Shown here piece after piece: positions 5,312 through 5,926 of a stretch of 5,926 nt of DNA. Below the pieces are notes generated by a model. That model searched no databases, was not told the origin of the DNA, and saw nothing but the letters and a program-made list of their open reading frames with translations. Origin of the DNA: JACZUI01 sp041599115 (GTDB lineage: Bacteria > Actinomycetota > Acidimicrobiia > Spongiisociales > ZC4RG35); the NCBI GenBank assembly GCA_041599115.1, contig JBFHXF010000118.1, forward strand, positions 1-5,926. The letters run 5' to 3'. Each line of letters begins with the position of its first letter. Within the stretch, counting starts at the first letter, position 1. A program made the translations under genes and the position numbers.

Positions 5312-5926
5312 CTACTCCGCTCGATCGGCGCGAACAACGCCGAGGACGGCACCCAATTCCTCCACGGCGGCAGCGTCGATCGGGTCGATGACCAGCTGAA
5401 GCCGGTCCATGCCGGCGCGGGCAAAGGCAACCAGAGATTCTGCGATCGACTCGGTATCCCCGCTGATCGGAACTGCCTTCGGTCGGTCCTCACTTCCGGC
5501 GATCCTCCCCTGTCCCCTGTCCAGTTGGACGTAGACCGCTGCCGTCTTCTCGATGGAGGCCGGATCACGCCCTGTCTCGGCACACGCCCTCTCCAGATTC
5601 TCGACAAGCGGTCCAAGCTGGTCCGGTGAGTTCTCGAACCAGACGAACCATGAGTTCCACATGTCGACGTGCGGAGCGGTGATGCGCAGCATGCGCGGAC
5701 CGTTGGACCCCACCATGAGCGGGATGTCGGGGCGTGGCCTGGGCAGAAGTTCGCTGTCGCGCAACGTGTAGTAACGCCCCTCGAAGTCGATCGATCCCTC
5801 TCGGAGAAGTGTCCGGATGATGGTGAAGGCTTCTTCGAAACGGGCAACCCGGTGGTCGTAGGGAAAGCCGAACGCCCGGTACTCGGGCTCGTTCCACCCC
5901 GCACCCAATCCCAGGATGAGACGACC
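5312..5926 (-). CDS. Luciferase-like (probably F420-dependent) oxidoreductase, partial, N-terminus outside window
   Basis: Only the C-terminal 204 residues are in the window; the frame is open to the right edge. The sequence resembles the luciferase-like monooxygenase superfamily, a TIM-barrel group that uses flavin or coenzyme F420. The partial protein begins with GRLILGLGAGWNEPEYRAFG, a hallmark segment of the actinobacterial F420-type subgroup that includes Rv1855c-like proteins. It continues with RVARFEEAFTIIRTLL near 26-41, RPDIPLMVGSNGPRML at about 64-79, a conserved strand and phosphate-binding turn, and AFARAGMDRLQLVID at about 167-181, the final barrel strands. The internal TTG in GLGAGW is not a start. 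Substrate is unknown and cannot be read from this fragment. F420 rather than FMN is inferred from subgroup and probable host. It heads, or is part of, an operon with the PEBP gene. Confidence 0.88.
   Translation of the reverse strand, partial: GRLILGLGAGWNEPEYRAFGFPYDHRVARFEEAFTIIRTLLREGSIDFEGRYYTLRDSELLPRPRPDIPLMVGSNGPRMLRITAPHVDMWNSWFVWFENSPDQLGPLVENLERACAETGRDPASIEKTAAVYVQLDRGQGRIAGSEDRPKAVPISGDTESIAESLVAFARAGMDRLQLVIDPIDAAAVEELGAVLGVVRADRAE

Noticed and set aside
4675..5904. 409-codon frame that would make a long N-terminal fusion to the PEBP protein
   Set aside because: The first 201 codons are Arg/Ser/Thr-rich shadow sequence of the luciferase-like gene in another frame. The PEBP fold begins at ATG 5301, so I see no fusion or frameshift.
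1..5926. Mobile elements, CRISPR arrays, tRNA genes, direct repeats
   Set aside because: I looked on both strands and found no transposase, repeat-spacer pattern, tRNA-like cloverleaf or long repeat. Codon use looks even across all genes.

Overview
The window looks like ordinary chromosome from a high-GC actinobacterium. Four things point that way: high-GC codon use, a luciferase-like oxidoreductase of the F420-dependent type, a DapA with the actinobacterial N-terminus, and several start codons that sit 6 to 8 nt after a TAnnnT -10 box with no Shine-Dalgarno (leaderless genes). A small single-RRM protein and the style of the Fur and ABC proteins would suit a deep-branching, Acidimicrobiia-like lineage, but that placement is a guess.

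Layout from left to right. At 1-588 (minus) is the N-terminal two thirds of dapA (lysine/diaminopimelate synthesis), cut by the window edge. Divergent from it is a cytoplasmic cyclophilin-type peptidyl-prolyl isomerase (671-1183, plus). A 176-nt structured gap follows, then a small RRM RNA-binding protein (1360-1614, plus). The RRM stop codon directly abuts the stop codon of the next, convergent gene.

The centre is a divergent metal-uptake locus. A Fur/Zur-family repressor (2406-2849) and an ABC ATPase (1615-2415) form one overlapping minus-strand pair. The lipoprotein metal-binding protein (2864/2870-3808) and the ABC-3 permease (3828-4658) form the plus-strand pair. The only DNA between the pairs is a few bases carrying two overlapping, oppositely directed -10 boxes and a Fur-type operator (about 2864-2882), so one bound repressor could shut both arms. 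Three histidine ligands in the binding protein, and no carboxylate at the usual fourth position, favour zinc. Manganese or iron cannot be excluded from the regulator. A 7-codon open frame bridges the binding-protein stop and the permease start.

At the right end, on the minus strand, are the C-terminal part of a luciferase-like (F420-type) oxidoreductase (5312-5926, cut by the edge) and, 10 nt downstream, a YbhB/YbcL-type PEBP protein (4675-5301). They probably form one operon that converges on the permease gene.

I see no mobile element, CRISPR array, tRNA or rRNA, and no previously unknown multi-gene system. The observations worth following are small-scale: leaderless and bidirectional promoter architecture, the operator placed over a start codon, the relay mini-ORF, and the structured leader of the RRM gene.
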